Below, in pieces: positions 22,373 to 32,279 of a DNA stretch of 64,000 bases (its first letter is position 1; every line of letters begins with the position of its first letter). The notes under the pieces were generated by a model. The model was given only the letters and a program-made list of their open reading frames with translations, made no database searches and was not told the DNA's origin. A program made the translations under genes and the position numbers. Source of the stretch: Ectobius pallidus (taxonomy: Eukaryota; Arthropoda; Insecta; Blattodea; Ectobiidae); assembly GCA_964059195.1 (NCBI GenBank), contig CAXKWD010000003.1, forward strand, positions 18,086,606-18,150,605. Direction: 5' to 3'.

Positions 22373-23150
22373 AATAATCTCCGGTTTTGTTGATGCTTCC
22401 ATTTGGCAACGCTAGTTTGGTTTGAACAGTGTTATATCGATAGATCGGCTTTTAACGCTTTGGAAACATAAATTATTCTTTGATTTTGTATTAACCATGA
22501 GTACAGTGTTCAGTTAGCCAATAGCAGAACCGCAGACACTGACTGCAGGGCGGACAGTTGAGTAGTGGCAACCCGATTGTTAACAAACCTCACCATTATC
22601 GCCAGCACTGTGGTCGCTTGTTCCATTATACAACCAGCCCTCTGTGATTCGTGCTAGTTCAGTTTTGGAGCTGTGTCATATTAGACATCAATATTCATTC
22701 GTATGCATGTATGTGTGAATCCTTTCAAAAGGGATTCGGATATCAACAAATCAGTACAGGATCTCCTAACATTTCGCAACAATGTCAGTAATACAGAGTG
22801 AACCAAAGATGAAGCCACCGGACTTCTACCTTGTATAGCGTTCGGCTGTCGTCGGGGAGAGGGCGACCGAACGCCTTGACACTTCTTTGCTCTCGCCGCT
22901 ACTTCTTTCACTCGCCGAAGATTCTAATAACCGTGCCCGGATTTTGACGACATGTAATTTTTAACTGGTACGTCATGGACGTTGCCTACTAGTTCAGGTA
23001 TTCTGATCATGACTCCTAAATTACAAAAATCGTAATTTTGGGGTCTTTTTTGTTTTTTCCTCATTTCTTATTTTTAGGTAACTTAAAAAAGTATGTCTTT
23101 ATCTGGTCATTTTTTCACCATTTAACGGTCTTTTCCCTCCATTTCATATT
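22373..23150. other. no recognised gene
   Basis: Mixed spacer. The word GCCCGGATTTTGACGAC at 22936 resembles the end of the hAT at 57307 (GGGCCCGGATTCTGATGAC) and may be a degraded single end. Nothing else is assignable. Confidence 0.35.
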
Positions 23151-23159
23151 TTTAGGTTA

Positions 23160-23507
23160 TTATTTTTATTAAAAGTCATTATGGACTGCCGCACCCTTTC
23201 AAATACCCCAGGATGGTGTCGATTGGTTTCGCAGGCTTCCATGACACGTCGATGAAATGTTTCTTCATCCGGGATGCGATAGTCCATGATTCGTCGAGTG
23301 CATGCATGTTTAGAAGGAAGAGGAGGACATTTCGAGCATTTGTTATGAGTTTTGTGTGTTGACGTGTCATGAGTGTACCAATGTATTGAACAGTTCCTAA
23401 CGAGAAAACAAAGGATTATGGGACCTATGTCCATATGTACTTTTTTCCTTCTTTTGATGTAAGGAACCCATGGCCGAAGTTTGTAAAAGTATTTTTGAAA
23501 CACCCTG
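23160..23507 (-). pseudogene. mariner-type element, 5' end joined to transposase tail
   Basis: On the minus strand the terminal CAGGGTGTTTCAAAAATAC starts at 23507. The same strand near 23180-23290 reads YRIPDEETFHRRVMEACE and GVFERVRQS. This fits the very C-terminus of an insect mariner-like transposase. Most of the coding region is deleted and no second terminus is visible. Confidence 0.6.
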
Positions 23508-24082
23508 TATAATAATGGCAAGATATGTTCTTTATGTAGAAACACATAAATGCAAACTGACGTGAGAGCAAATGATTAAGTAGGCCTACTGCACACTGAT
23601 TTATTTAAGATATGTAAAAATTAGCTTGGGGTGACGAAATACCCCATGTAGCCATTCACGAATGCCAACTTCATGTGACTTATCCTATAGGATTCACTAG
23701 TTATGACTTAAATTCTTAATAAAATAGCGAAACACGTCGGAAGCAAAATCTAAAGTTCATGCAAAATTTACAGAATAAGGTGCAAGAATTAAACTAGGGG
23801 CTCATTCATTGTGTTAACTGTTTTCTTTGCAGTCCGGCGTAGAGTTATAATTTCCACGAGAATTAATCGAGTCTAACGCATGGAAATGAATCTTTATCTC
23901 ATCCTCGGTTCGCGGCTTTATTTCGCTTTGAGAAAAGAGGCATAACTAACTACTAACTAGAACTATATACCACAATATATTTTAATTTAATTTACGGTTA
24001 TAGAGCTATTAATGTTAACATAAAATGCCTGTTTAATAAATTTGACTCGTAACTCCATTCAAATTAGAAACAATATTATAAA
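23508..24082. other. no recognised gene
   Basis: Spacer with the unclassified GTGTTAACTGTTTTCTTTGC block (23813) shared with 6355 and, inverted, 57040. Nothing else seen. Confidence 0.35.
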
Positions 24083-24328
24083 CTAGCATGTACCCGCGGC
24101 TTCGCCCGCGATAATTATTTTAAAAATTAAAAATTAAGAGCATAATGCTTAAATCATTGCATTTATTAACACCTAAATCACATGGACTAAATATCACGAT
24201 TAGATACCGTCGCCTGGTTAAAGCGACCTCAGATTCGAGTTCCTTGGCCCAGAAAACCCCTGCATAGTGAGTTTCGTCCAAATCGAACAACGTTTGACCA
24301 TATTTAGGCCAATATTGATTATCCCTCT

Positions 24329-24399
<71 letters not shown>

Positions 24400-24779
24400 T
24401 AATAATCCTCTTCGGTGTAAGTTGAAAATTCCATAAGTCTGCGTGCCTTGACATTATAAACAAATGAATCGACCAGCGTGAGCTACAACATTCAAGCGAT
24501 CGCGATGGTTTTATGTCCAAGGTGTGACAAAAATAGCCAAAGCATACTGTAATTGATTTGACATTGAAATATATTACTGAAAACTGATGCTTCGAAAACG
24601 CAAAAAATACACGTTTTCTGCCCCTTTTTCACTCAACTCACGAACGAAAGCAAAAATTAAAATTCCGGCTTCTACCTATGTTTAAAATTTCAGTTTTCTG
24701 CGTTCAGTAGATTTCGCTGGGCATCGCGGACAGACAGACAGACAGAAGGAAGACAGACACTTCCTTTTATTAATATAGA
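24083..24779 (-). mobile_element. non-autonomous Helitron
   Basis: On the minus strand it begins TCTATATTAATAAAAGG (24779) and ends CTAG (24083) followed by T. A GC-rich hairpin CGCGGGCGAAGCCGCGG lies just before the 3' end (plus 24093-24110). A TC start, a subterminal 3' hairpin and a CTRR end are the Helitron hallmarks. The expected 5' flanking A is not present (the flank is G on that strand). A long (TAA)n run lies at 24331-24396. Frames through it encode poly-Tyr or poly-Ile and are not genes. Confidence 0.8.
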
Positions 24780-24789
24780 CTACACAAAA

Positions 24790-25240
24790 CATCTATGTTT
24801 GTGTTGGATACGGGGACACCAGGGAATTGTTGGTAACGAACGCGCGGATACATTAGCTAAATCAGCAGCATCTTCCGGTCTACGTTATTCATATTCCAAG
24901 AGCCCCATATCTTACGTTCAAAACAAAATGTTACATTACATCTTTAATTGAGGGAATGACATTTGGATAAAAAGTACAAATGGCGCCTTGACTAAAGAAC
25001 TTTTCTTCCCTACAGTGCACTTTCGGCTAAATGTTTACACCATATTTACACCAAATTTTATTTTAACACAATTTATGACAGGGCATGGAAAATTTCGGAG
25101 TTATTTTTTACGATTTCACATTATTTCAGATTGTGGTTATAATTGTAACAGGAATCCATACTAACTGCAAAACATGTTTTGTTCGATTGTCCTATGTTCG
25201 AAACAAAGACTCCAGCTAAATTTGCTTTTTGAAGATTGTG
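24790..25240 (+). pseudogene. LINE RNase H and C-terminal zinc region fragment
   Basis: The plus strand reads WIRGHQGIVGNERADTLAK (about 24808-24865). This is the conserved C-terminal RNase H segment of I/LOA-type non-LTR elements. After a stop near 24950 it continues with FLTQFMTGHGKFRSYFLRF-like residues, a C-x4-C stretch, and after a frame change HVLFDCPMF. The order RNase H, then TGHG..RF, then a zinc knuckle is typical of these LINEs. The polymerase is missing. The Helitron at 24083-24779 adjoins its 5' edge. Confidence 0.8.
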
Positions 25241-25615
25241 ACAAAATTTCCATGTGTCAAAAAATTTTCACGATGCAATGTTATTATCATTTTATGCAGT
25301 ATCTAACATATATTCACAACCGTATGTAATTAATATTCTATATTTTACTGTATACACATTGCTGTGTAAGCTATAACCCTATCAATACAATTAAGTAAAT
25401 AATAAACAATATTGTATGTAGAAATTTGTATTTTGCTATTTCAAGAATGCAAGTATCTGAGTATTAAAAAAAACATACTGGCATTGAATATTGATAAACA
25501 ATGATTTCGATCCGTCCGTAAATAATATCTAAGCTATTACATTATCGGTACATGATTTCTTCTATGAAATAAATTACTAGCATACTCTGTAAAAAAATGT
25601 GCGTGAAAGCAAACA
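25241..25615. other. no recognised feature
   Basis: AT-rich spacer, possibly the 3' UTR of the preceding LINE. No tail was recognised. Confidence 0.3.
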
Positions 25616-26150
25616 TTATTATTTTTATTAAGTGCCAGAATGATAGTTTAAGAGATTGTGTGGTGGACGGAAAAATGTCTGTCCGCCTGTCTGTCTGTCC
25701 GTGTGTCTGTACGCGCGATAACTCAAATACGCTTTACCAGATTTTCATGAAACTTGGTTTACGCATTTATAACGTCCATGGGAAGAAGTCTGTAGATATT
25801 GAATCAAATCGGTTGACCGGTACCGGAGTAATGCCCGATTTAGTGCCTATTATATGGTAATTAATTAGACAGAATTTATCAAATGCAAATCAGTTCTCAT
25901 GACAACATATTGTTTTAGAGTGTTCATATACGGCTTTGGAAGTTGCAATACAGTTAGCTTTGACATATTCCTTCACACATGCTTATCAAACTATACCTTT
26001 ATTTTTCCGTAAGCCCTGCTTAATGAATCGATCTGGAACTTAACTCGGAAAACGATAATGAAAATAACTTTTCCGTATATCATCATTGCAATTATCACTG
26101 ATTAAGCAAAAGCATTCTGGCACTTGGTTACATAAGTTTACCTGATTTTA
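25616..26150 (+). mobile_element. HINE/DINE-1-like repeat, copy 5 (single monomer, intact layout)
   Basis: This is the clearest unit. AAGTGCCAGAATG (25629) is followed by the CTGTCTGTCC run, one monomer (ACTCAAATACGC to GCCTATTATATGG), and the B block (GCAAATCAGTTCTCATGAC ... TAAGCCCTGCTTAATGAATC). Next come CATTCTGGCACTT, which is the exact inverse of the left word, and a hairpin-like AAGTTTACCTGAT followed by TTTATT. An 87-codon frame across the monomer is a by-product. Confidence 0.75.
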
Positions 26151-26232
26151 TTTGAATACTAAGTTTATTACCATTGAATGTTATGTGTTTTTGTTTAAAG
26201 ATTCCTAGGTTTTCCTTAACATTTTCCTACAG

Positions 26233-26295
26233 ACATATACAGGAACGATCTTGGTCGCTGTGAATCCATACAAGGAACTGGACATCTACACTACG
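26233..26295 (+). CDS. internal exon of a myosin motor domain
   Basis: The 63-bp open stretch encodes 21 residues containing TYTGTILVAVNPYKELD. This matches the conserved N-terminal motor-domain segment of myosins (YTYxGxILVAVNPY), which lies upstream of the P-loop. It is preceded by a pyrimidine-rich tract ending in CCTACAG and followed by GTGAGTAC, both canonical splice signals. It is phase 0 at both ends, and residues continue as DIYTT. The wording is closest to MyTH4-FERM-type myosins such as class VII, but 21 residues do not fix the class. The protein would be a cytoplasmic actin motor. I found no neighbouring exons on the + strand, so the flanking introns are long. Confidence 0.8.
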
Positions 26296-26603
26296 GTGAG
26301 TACAAAATCCATTTTTCCTTATAAGTTTTACTTTTAATTTAGTCAAATCTACTTCATCAACTCCACACTTTCGTTGACAAGCGCAAGGACAATTCCTAAT
26401 AAAAATACAATCAATGAAAGTAAATAAATGGTGCAAAAATATGTTGCACAAACTTTCTCGCATATACGTTGTTAAAGGCTAGCACAGAAAAAAGTAAATT
26501 ATAGGAACAATTAAATTTTATTTATTACATTTTCATAAAACTAAGAAGTATCTAGAACGGAAACAATCAGAGTCGATCTTTATGTTCAATGGTTTTACCG
26601 TGA

Positions 26604-26605
<2 letters not shown>
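26296..26605. other. intronic spacer
   Basis: Presumed intron following the myosin exon. No other feature. A word CTTTCTCGCATATACG at 26455 recurs inverted near 28346 at the edge of another repeat. Confidence 0.4.
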
Positions 26606-26653
<48 letters not shown>

Positions 26654-26736
26654 ATGACAGTAAAACTGCATATTATTAGTACTACTACTACTATTACTAC
26701 TACTACTACTTCTACTACTACTTCTACTATTACTAC
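26606..26736. repeat. (AAT)n and (ACT)n microsatellites
   Basis: (TAA)n at 26606-26652 and interrupted (TAC)n at 26677-26736. Frames through them are low complexity. The second run continues after the element at 26737-27246. Confidence 0.9.
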
Positions 26737-27246
26737 GGGAAAATTCAAATATAAGTCGCACCTTGGGATAAATCGGCCCCAACCCACCCACCAATGCAGT
26801 TTCTTTTATACCACGATCTAGCGAATTCTTCTCTCGTATTATGAAGAAACTCGTGATTGGACGTTGGAGGTCTGACGTCATACCGCTAGACGAGAGGTGA
26901 CAGGCTGACAAGCCTCGCGGGAGATATAATATGCCACATTTTTGAAACCTACAAACAGTGTATCGTACATTATTCGAAAATGCAAGGGCGCTTCGCTACG
27001 GCTGCCGCTTCCGCTTCGCGCACTTAACTATGTGGTTAGTATTATGCATTATTTAGCTATATGTAGAGGTGGATACAAGGCACTTGCGACAATATACAAG
27101 GACAGTGTGTACAATGCACTTGCGACAATAAACAAGGACAGTTGGTCACTCTGCTTCGCTCAGAAACAAAATACATCACACAGTCCGTGCAAATGTGAAT
27201 ATCGAATGGGCGGAGCTTAAGGGGCGACTTATATTTGAATTTCGCC
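26737..27246. mobile_element. inverted-repeat element inserted in an (ACT)n microsatellite
   Basis: The ends GGGAAAATTCAAATATAAGTC and the inverse GACTTATATTTGAATTTCGCC bound 510 bp. (ACT)n repeats lie directly on both sides, so the element probably split one microsatellite. Target duplication cannot be told from the repeat. A GC-rich patch (GGGCGCTTCGCTACGGCTGC, 26987) and two copies of ACAATATACAAGGACAG-type words (27090, 27127) lie inside. Superfamily unassigned. Confidence 0.7.
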
Positions 27247-27249
27247 ACA

Positions 27250-27306
<57 letters not shown>
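27247..27306. repeat. (ACT)n microsatellite
   Basis: About 18 ACT units directly after the inverted-repeat element. Confidence 0.95.
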
Positions 27307-27307
<1 letters not shown>

Positions 27308-27499
27308 AGATTATATTGCACGCAACTGCATGTAGGTTATATCACGTGTTTAGTATGGTTGCGTGAACCATTAGTCTATAGCAACAACTCATTCGCGTCA
27401 TCTGTTTCTATTGTTTAATGATGTCTTCTTATGTGGTATTCAGTTTAAACGATTATAATATCCAGTGACATAACGGCGATGAGTTATGGAAAATAAGCA

Positions 27500-27640
27500 A
27501 GTCCTACAAACCCGGCGTTTGCCTTTGCGAACGAGGAAACCATGAAAAACCCAAGTCAATTCGGGCGGCCACGAGGTTTGATTTGAACTCAGGACCTCTT
27601 CCCTGTTAGCCTATACCACCTCGCTGAAATTGGTTTTGGC
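27500..27640 (-). repeat. tRNA-derived SINE, family U, copy 1 (diverged)
   Basis: On the minus strand GCGAGGTGGTATAGGCTAAC and GAGTTCAAATCAAACC are tRNA-like A/B-box regions. They are followed by TTTTTCATGGTTTCCTCG and GGCAAACGCCGGGTT. The same head type (GCGAGGTGGCGGAGATGG, GGTTCAAATCCCG, AGGCAAATACCG) is seen at 49532 (+). Confidence 0.6.
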
Positions 27641-28397
27641 GTGTTCATTACGACTGAGCTAAACTGACTGCATTTACAACAATAAGTACATTAGGCCTAT
27701 AATTTTCTTGTTACTAGGGGCAACGAAATGTCATTCACATATTTTAATTGACGTATGTTCTGAAATTCGCATTTAAGCCGTCCTTATTTCGTTTTTATCT
27801 TGATATCTATTAAATGTATAAAGAAATGAGTTAAACAAAAAATGTTCATTTTAAATTTCTCTACAACTTTACTGTGGTAAGTTTTCATGTATCGCCTACT
27901 GTAATGGATATAATCTACAAAAATTGAAAATGGATACGAGTAAAGTACCCCTTAAGTCATTTTTGCAGAAATACGGATATAGCCATTTTATTAGTCATAG
28001 ATAAGAGTTTCTAATTTTAAATTTTTATTAAAATCGTAAGAGCCATTTTTTAAAAAATCAAATTTTTAAAAAAAGTTTTCATGAAAAGTACCTTTAAAAT
28101 TTCAGTTACAAAACTAAATTTCTGGGCGGTTCGACAAAATTTGGAAAAAGTCCTTAATTCAAAAATGAAGTAAATGCAATGAACCGTTTACCCGCTGTGC
28201 TTGTCCACAGACAGACAGACAGACAGACGGACAGACGTCAATCCAAAAACACGTTTTTCGGTTTCTAGGCATCGTGAAACATGCTTTCCCGGTGTTAACT
28301 CGATTTCGATTTTTTGTCACGATCACAATACTTTCTCTATACTACGTATATGCGAGAAAGTAAAATGAGACTGAAGTACTATTCTGTTTTAGATATA
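27641..28397. repeat. unclassified interspersed repeat with CAGA run
   Basis: Block 27840-28370 contains a (CAGA)n-CGGACAGACG run (28208-28238) and ends in CTTTCTCTATACTACGTATA and GCGAGAAAGTAAAA, a small palindrome. The layout resembles repeats elsewhere in the window that have a CAGACAGA run, but I cannot class it. No gene. Confidence 0.35.
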
Positions 28398-29520
28398 CGA
28401 GGGCCGACCAGGAAGTAACAGACGTGTTGCAATAAAAAATAAACAAAGTGAAAAAGAAACAAATTTTATTACATACAATTTGAAGATAGACTCTTAGGCT
28501 ATTTGTCTACATAATCGCCATTCAAATTAAGGCCTTTATCATACCGTGGAACAAGCTTTTCGATACCCTCTCTGTAGAAATCCGCCGCCTGCGATTTCAA
28601 CCACTTCAGAGAATTTATTTGGAAAAGTATTTCAAAAAAAGTTTTAGGTTTTTTGTAATATGCAATAATTCAAACAAAATCTTTAAAGCCGTTTTCGAGA
28701 AAATCGCGAAAATGAAATTATCTTCAAGTAGAGTGATTGTCAAAGTGAAGAGAAAGTCGTTGCTAAGCAACGTTGAGTTGATTTGGTTTGAATTTGTTTG
28801 CACGAATTGCATATTAAAAAGGTCTAAAGCTTTTTTTGAAACACTTTTCGTAATAATCGCAGGCGGCGAATTTCTACAGAGAGGGTATCGAAAAGCTTGT
28901 GTCACGGTATGATAAATGATTTTTTGCACGACGTAACTAATTAGTGGTACTTACGAATATTGTTGCCGTGGATCGTAACTTGACATTCCCGCACTCAATC
29001 TGGTTGCTATGAAAACAAAAGAAATTTCCGTGCGGTAAAAATTACAAAAGGCACAAGTACCGTAAGTAAGATCATCATAATACAAGCCTTTATGGACCAA
29101 GGCCCCCTAGTTTGTGGCGACTTTAACAGGACAAATATTCGGTTCCCATAACAACCAACACATGCGAATCACTTTCTGAAATATAACATCCATCTTCAAT
29201 AGTGTATATACATAACATTTTCAGCTAATATCTCAAATTAATATAAATAAATTGATATAAATAATCATCGTGCAAAAAATAGCATGCAATACTCGTTCCG
29301 TAAGCGCATAACGGATCTCGGAAATTGAAAAAAACGAGGCGCCAGCACCTTGTTTTTTTCAAACTCTTTCCTCGATCCGTATGCACCGCTTACGGCACTT
29401 GTATCGCAATATACTATAATTTGAAAAATACCCTAAGAGTCTACCTTCAATATGTATGTAATAATATTTGTCTTTTTCACTTTGTTTATTTTTTATTTCA
29501 AAACGTCTGGACAGCCCTCG
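28398..29520. mobile_element. palindromic mariner remnant split by repeat E
   Basis: CGAGGGCCGACC at 28398 and its inverse ACAGCCCTCG ending at 29520 are the outer ends. TA precedes the left end. The left arm on the minus strand reads the transposase end VPRYDKGLNLNGDYVDK (about 28500-28560). The same region recurs on the plus strand near 28860-28915 (FLQRGYRKA frame). AAATAAACAAAGTG near 28440 recurs inverted at 29475. The two arms therefore hold the same C-terminal end, head to head. The right arm is interrupted by repeat E (28918-29424). No functional gene. Confidence 0.8.
28918..29424. repeat. unclassified repeat family E, copy 1
   Basis: The sequence from TTTTTTGCACGACGTAACTAATTAG through to the CCGTAAGCGCATAACGGATC region is closely matched at 43573-44030. 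Near the right side is an inverted pair (CCGTAAGCGCATAACGGATC and GATCCGTATGCACCGCTTACGG). It interrupts the right arm of the palindromic mariner, so it is mobile. It encodes nothing recognisable. Confidence 0.7.
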
Positions 29521-30280
29521 AAGTTACTTAAGTTACTCAAAAGATGTTAACTTTCTAGACCACCACTCCACGAAATGAGCAAAGTTGGAAAGATAATTTT
29601 TAAGGAGGGATGAAGAACGAAAGGGGTCGGAGCGAGGAGGGAAAGACCACCTCTGATTAATTAACCGTCGTACAGAGAACTGGATTTCATTATAGGATTT
29701 CTTCCGATGTGTTCAATCCCGTTTTAGCTAGATCAGCACCTGCGTCTCTGAAGCAATTTCTCATAAATAGTTTTTAAATGTTTAAAATACTTATCCTTTG
29801 GATGAAACACAGATTCCCCTAATCTGGTGTTCGCAAAAGCTGCACTGACTGAAAAGGACCACTTAAACTAGACAGGTAGATTGCCAACTGGCTGAGCAAT
29901 GCTCACTACCCTAGGCTGGGCGAGGTTTAGAGAGGGGTTTTCCCTCGCCTGTAAGGCAAATGCCGGCCTAGTTCCACCCCTCAAAATAACAAAGAAGCAT
30001 GCAATAATTACAACAATCAACAGTACAAAACAAGTCAACAATCTCACAAACACAAAACTCTAAACAATCAAGAACACTACTCACTCCGTAACACCGCACA
30101 CACAAACACCTAGCTGATGAAAGCTTGAAAATGAATCAAGATACCAGCTTGGACACGTCACGATCCACCACATCCCTTCAGGATGGAACACACTCACGAT
30201 AGGGACATAATCACAAATGGTTACCAGAATTTGGTTTGACCCGAGGTACTGGCTTCATTGCTTGGCACTCGGGGGGTAAG
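29521..30280. repeat. spacer with a SINE-core-like segment
   Basis: Around 29920-29980 the words GAGGGGTTTTCCCTCGCCTG and TAAGGCAAATGCCGG resemble the body of family U SINEs, but no promoter boxes are clear. The rest is unassigned. Confidence 0.3.
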
Positions 30281-30284
30281 GGAG

Positions 30285-30285
30285 G

Positions 30286-30318
<33 letters not shown>
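30285..30318. repeat. (CA)n microsatellite
   Basis: A (CA)n run of about 14 units followed by an A run. Confidence 0.9.
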
Positions 30319-30320
<2 letters not shown>

Positions 30321-30820
30321 AAACGAACAGTATAAGACTATAAGGCAAGATAGATGACGCGCCGCACTTTTCTGAAAATTCGTCTACCTACAAACAGGAT
30401 TGAATATTTTGAAAATTCTTTTTGAGATTGCAAGCTATAATCTTCCCTGTATTTCAGCAACGGAAATATTATTTTATAAAATAATAATTAAATGAGTAAA
30501 TACAATTATTAAATTGAAAGGCAAGGCGGGAGAGATGCCGCGTTACAGGGTGCTATGCCGCACGTATGGGAGACATGCCGCATTCATAATATTAGTTTAA
30601 ATTTACATCAAGGCACGTATTAGAACAAAACAGAACCTATCTGCACAATCTCTGAATATGGACGACTAGCCTTATTTCATTTTCTGTACCAAGTGCTCCT
30701 TCAGGCCCAAGTGAGGGTTTTCCCAATTTCCTGTGTCCATGCGCCTACGAATAGTCCTCTCTGGCATAACTTATGTCGATGAAATAGAGCAAACAATGGA
30801 CTTTGAGTCCCACTGAGTTA
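30319..30820. other. no recognised feature
   Basis: Spacer containing repeated ATGCCGC words (30533, 30553, 30574) of unknown meaning. Confidence 0.35.
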
Positions 30821-31020
30821 CGAGGATGGCTCGAAAAGTAACGCACAATATATTTTTTTACAACAAATTTAATAGGTACAATTACAAACAAATACATGAA
30901 GGGACATCTTTTGTCTGTTTTTCTATATAGTCGCCAAGATTCTCAACTCATTTCTCCCATCGTGATACCAGTTTCAAAATATCCTGTTCATAGAAGTCCG
31001 TTCGGTTGGAGAATACCATA
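30821..31020 (-). pseudogene. mariner transposase C-terminal fragment
   Basis: The end GAGGATGGCTCGAAAAGTAACG (first 20 bases diagnostic) leads into a minus-strand coding remnant. It includes RTDFYEQDILKLVSRWEK, then a stop, then VENLGDYIEKQTKDVPS. This is the same family as 7139-7390. Only the last ~50 codons and the terminus survive. Confidence 0.75.
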
Positions 31021-31858
31021 TTCCTGAATGTGATAAAGTGTAGAATTAGATTATTATCTTGTTTCCAGCTATTCTATTTGATTCATTTTTTCTGTCCATT
31101 TATTAACAGAGAACTTTAACCATAGCAGATCAAGGAGAAAATCATTGATCCTTTCGCGGAAATTAAAACAAGAAGAATTAATTTCATTTTTAAACGATAA
31201 GATCAAGCTTGAACTGTAACAATTTATATTAAAGTAAGTACAAAGTTTTGAATTTGTTCTTTTAGGATTTATCAAGTTTCTGAATAAGTTTTACTTTTAT
31301 ATATCTATGTTTCCTTTTAAACAGTTTTAAAACAAAGGTTAAAAATTCTCTGGAGCAGCACCCCACTAATTTTAACTACGAGTCGCCACTGAGTAAGACG
31401 GAAAATTTTCTCTTGTAATCCGTTTGAAAGTGGACTAAATCTGTAAATATAGGCTTTATAGTTGACCTAACCGCAATGAAATATTGCATGTGAGGGGATA
31501 GGTTGCCACTAATTTTGATACGATCTTGCTATAATCCTGTAGCACACATAACAAAATACTCCATTCTAGGAACAGCGTTTGCAAGATTAGTTCTCTGCAT
31601 AGAATGACCAACCCTTCCCATGAACATTCTTTTAAATGGGTTTCGGAGGCTATCACGAATCGGATTTAACCCCAGCCTCCATTATCGATCAGAATCTTGG
31701 TACTACTATCAAGCAACTGAGATGGAATTCTGAACAAGGCCTTAGAATCCATCCATGATCTGATCAACGGAAAAAGGAAAGTGAACAAAAAAGTTTAGAG
31801 GTGGAATAAGATCACACTTGTAACAGAATCGACATGATCATTCACTGCCAAAATGATA
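31021..31858. other. no recognised feature
   Basis: Spacer, nothing assignable. Minus-strand frames at 31069-31275 and 31456-31656 show no motif. Confidence 0.35.
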
Positions 31859-32170
31859 GTCTATTTTTTTTCTCCTTTAATCTAACTATCTTTCTTCCGT
31901 TTTATTTTATTCTACTTCTAACTCGTTCAATTACAAACTTTTTTTCCCCTTATTTTCTTGCTGTTCTCTTTCTTAATAATCTTTCTTTGTCTTTATTTCT
32001 TCCTTCTTCTCTTTCGCTGTTTTTTGCTTTCATTCTTACCTACTTGTTTTCTTTCTTACTTCCTTTGTTCAATTGTTTGTCTGTTTGATTATTTATTTTT
32101 CCTCCTGTTTCTCTGATTCTTTCTAGTCGTTTGGTTAGTTTAATTCAATATTTTTCTTTTTCAGCTTTAT
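31859..32170 (+). repeat. pyrimidine-rich tract
   Basis: About 300 bp very strongly biased to T and C on the plus strand (TTTCTTCC, CTTTCTT words) with no exact period. It keeps an 84-codon Leu/Phe/Ser-rich frame open, which is not a gene. Confidence 0.8.
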
Positions 32171-32279
32171 TCCTTTTCTGTCCATGCCATGTGCAGAAAT
32201 TCGATAACGAGGATTTGTCAGAAACTCGAATCTGAGGTCTTTTTCCCCGGGCATTGCACTTTAATCGTGTACCTTTATT

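Noticed and set aside
24120..24520. Poly-Tyr and poly-Ile frames on the minus strand
   Set aside because: Translation of a (TAA)n microsatellite within a Helitron.
26533..26911. Frames rich in Ser, Leu and Val runs
   Set aside because: Products of (AAT)n and (ACT)n microsatellites.
31834..32088. Leu/Phe/Ser-rich 84-codon membrane-like frame
   Set aside because: Arises from a pyrimidine-rich tract; no conserved motif.
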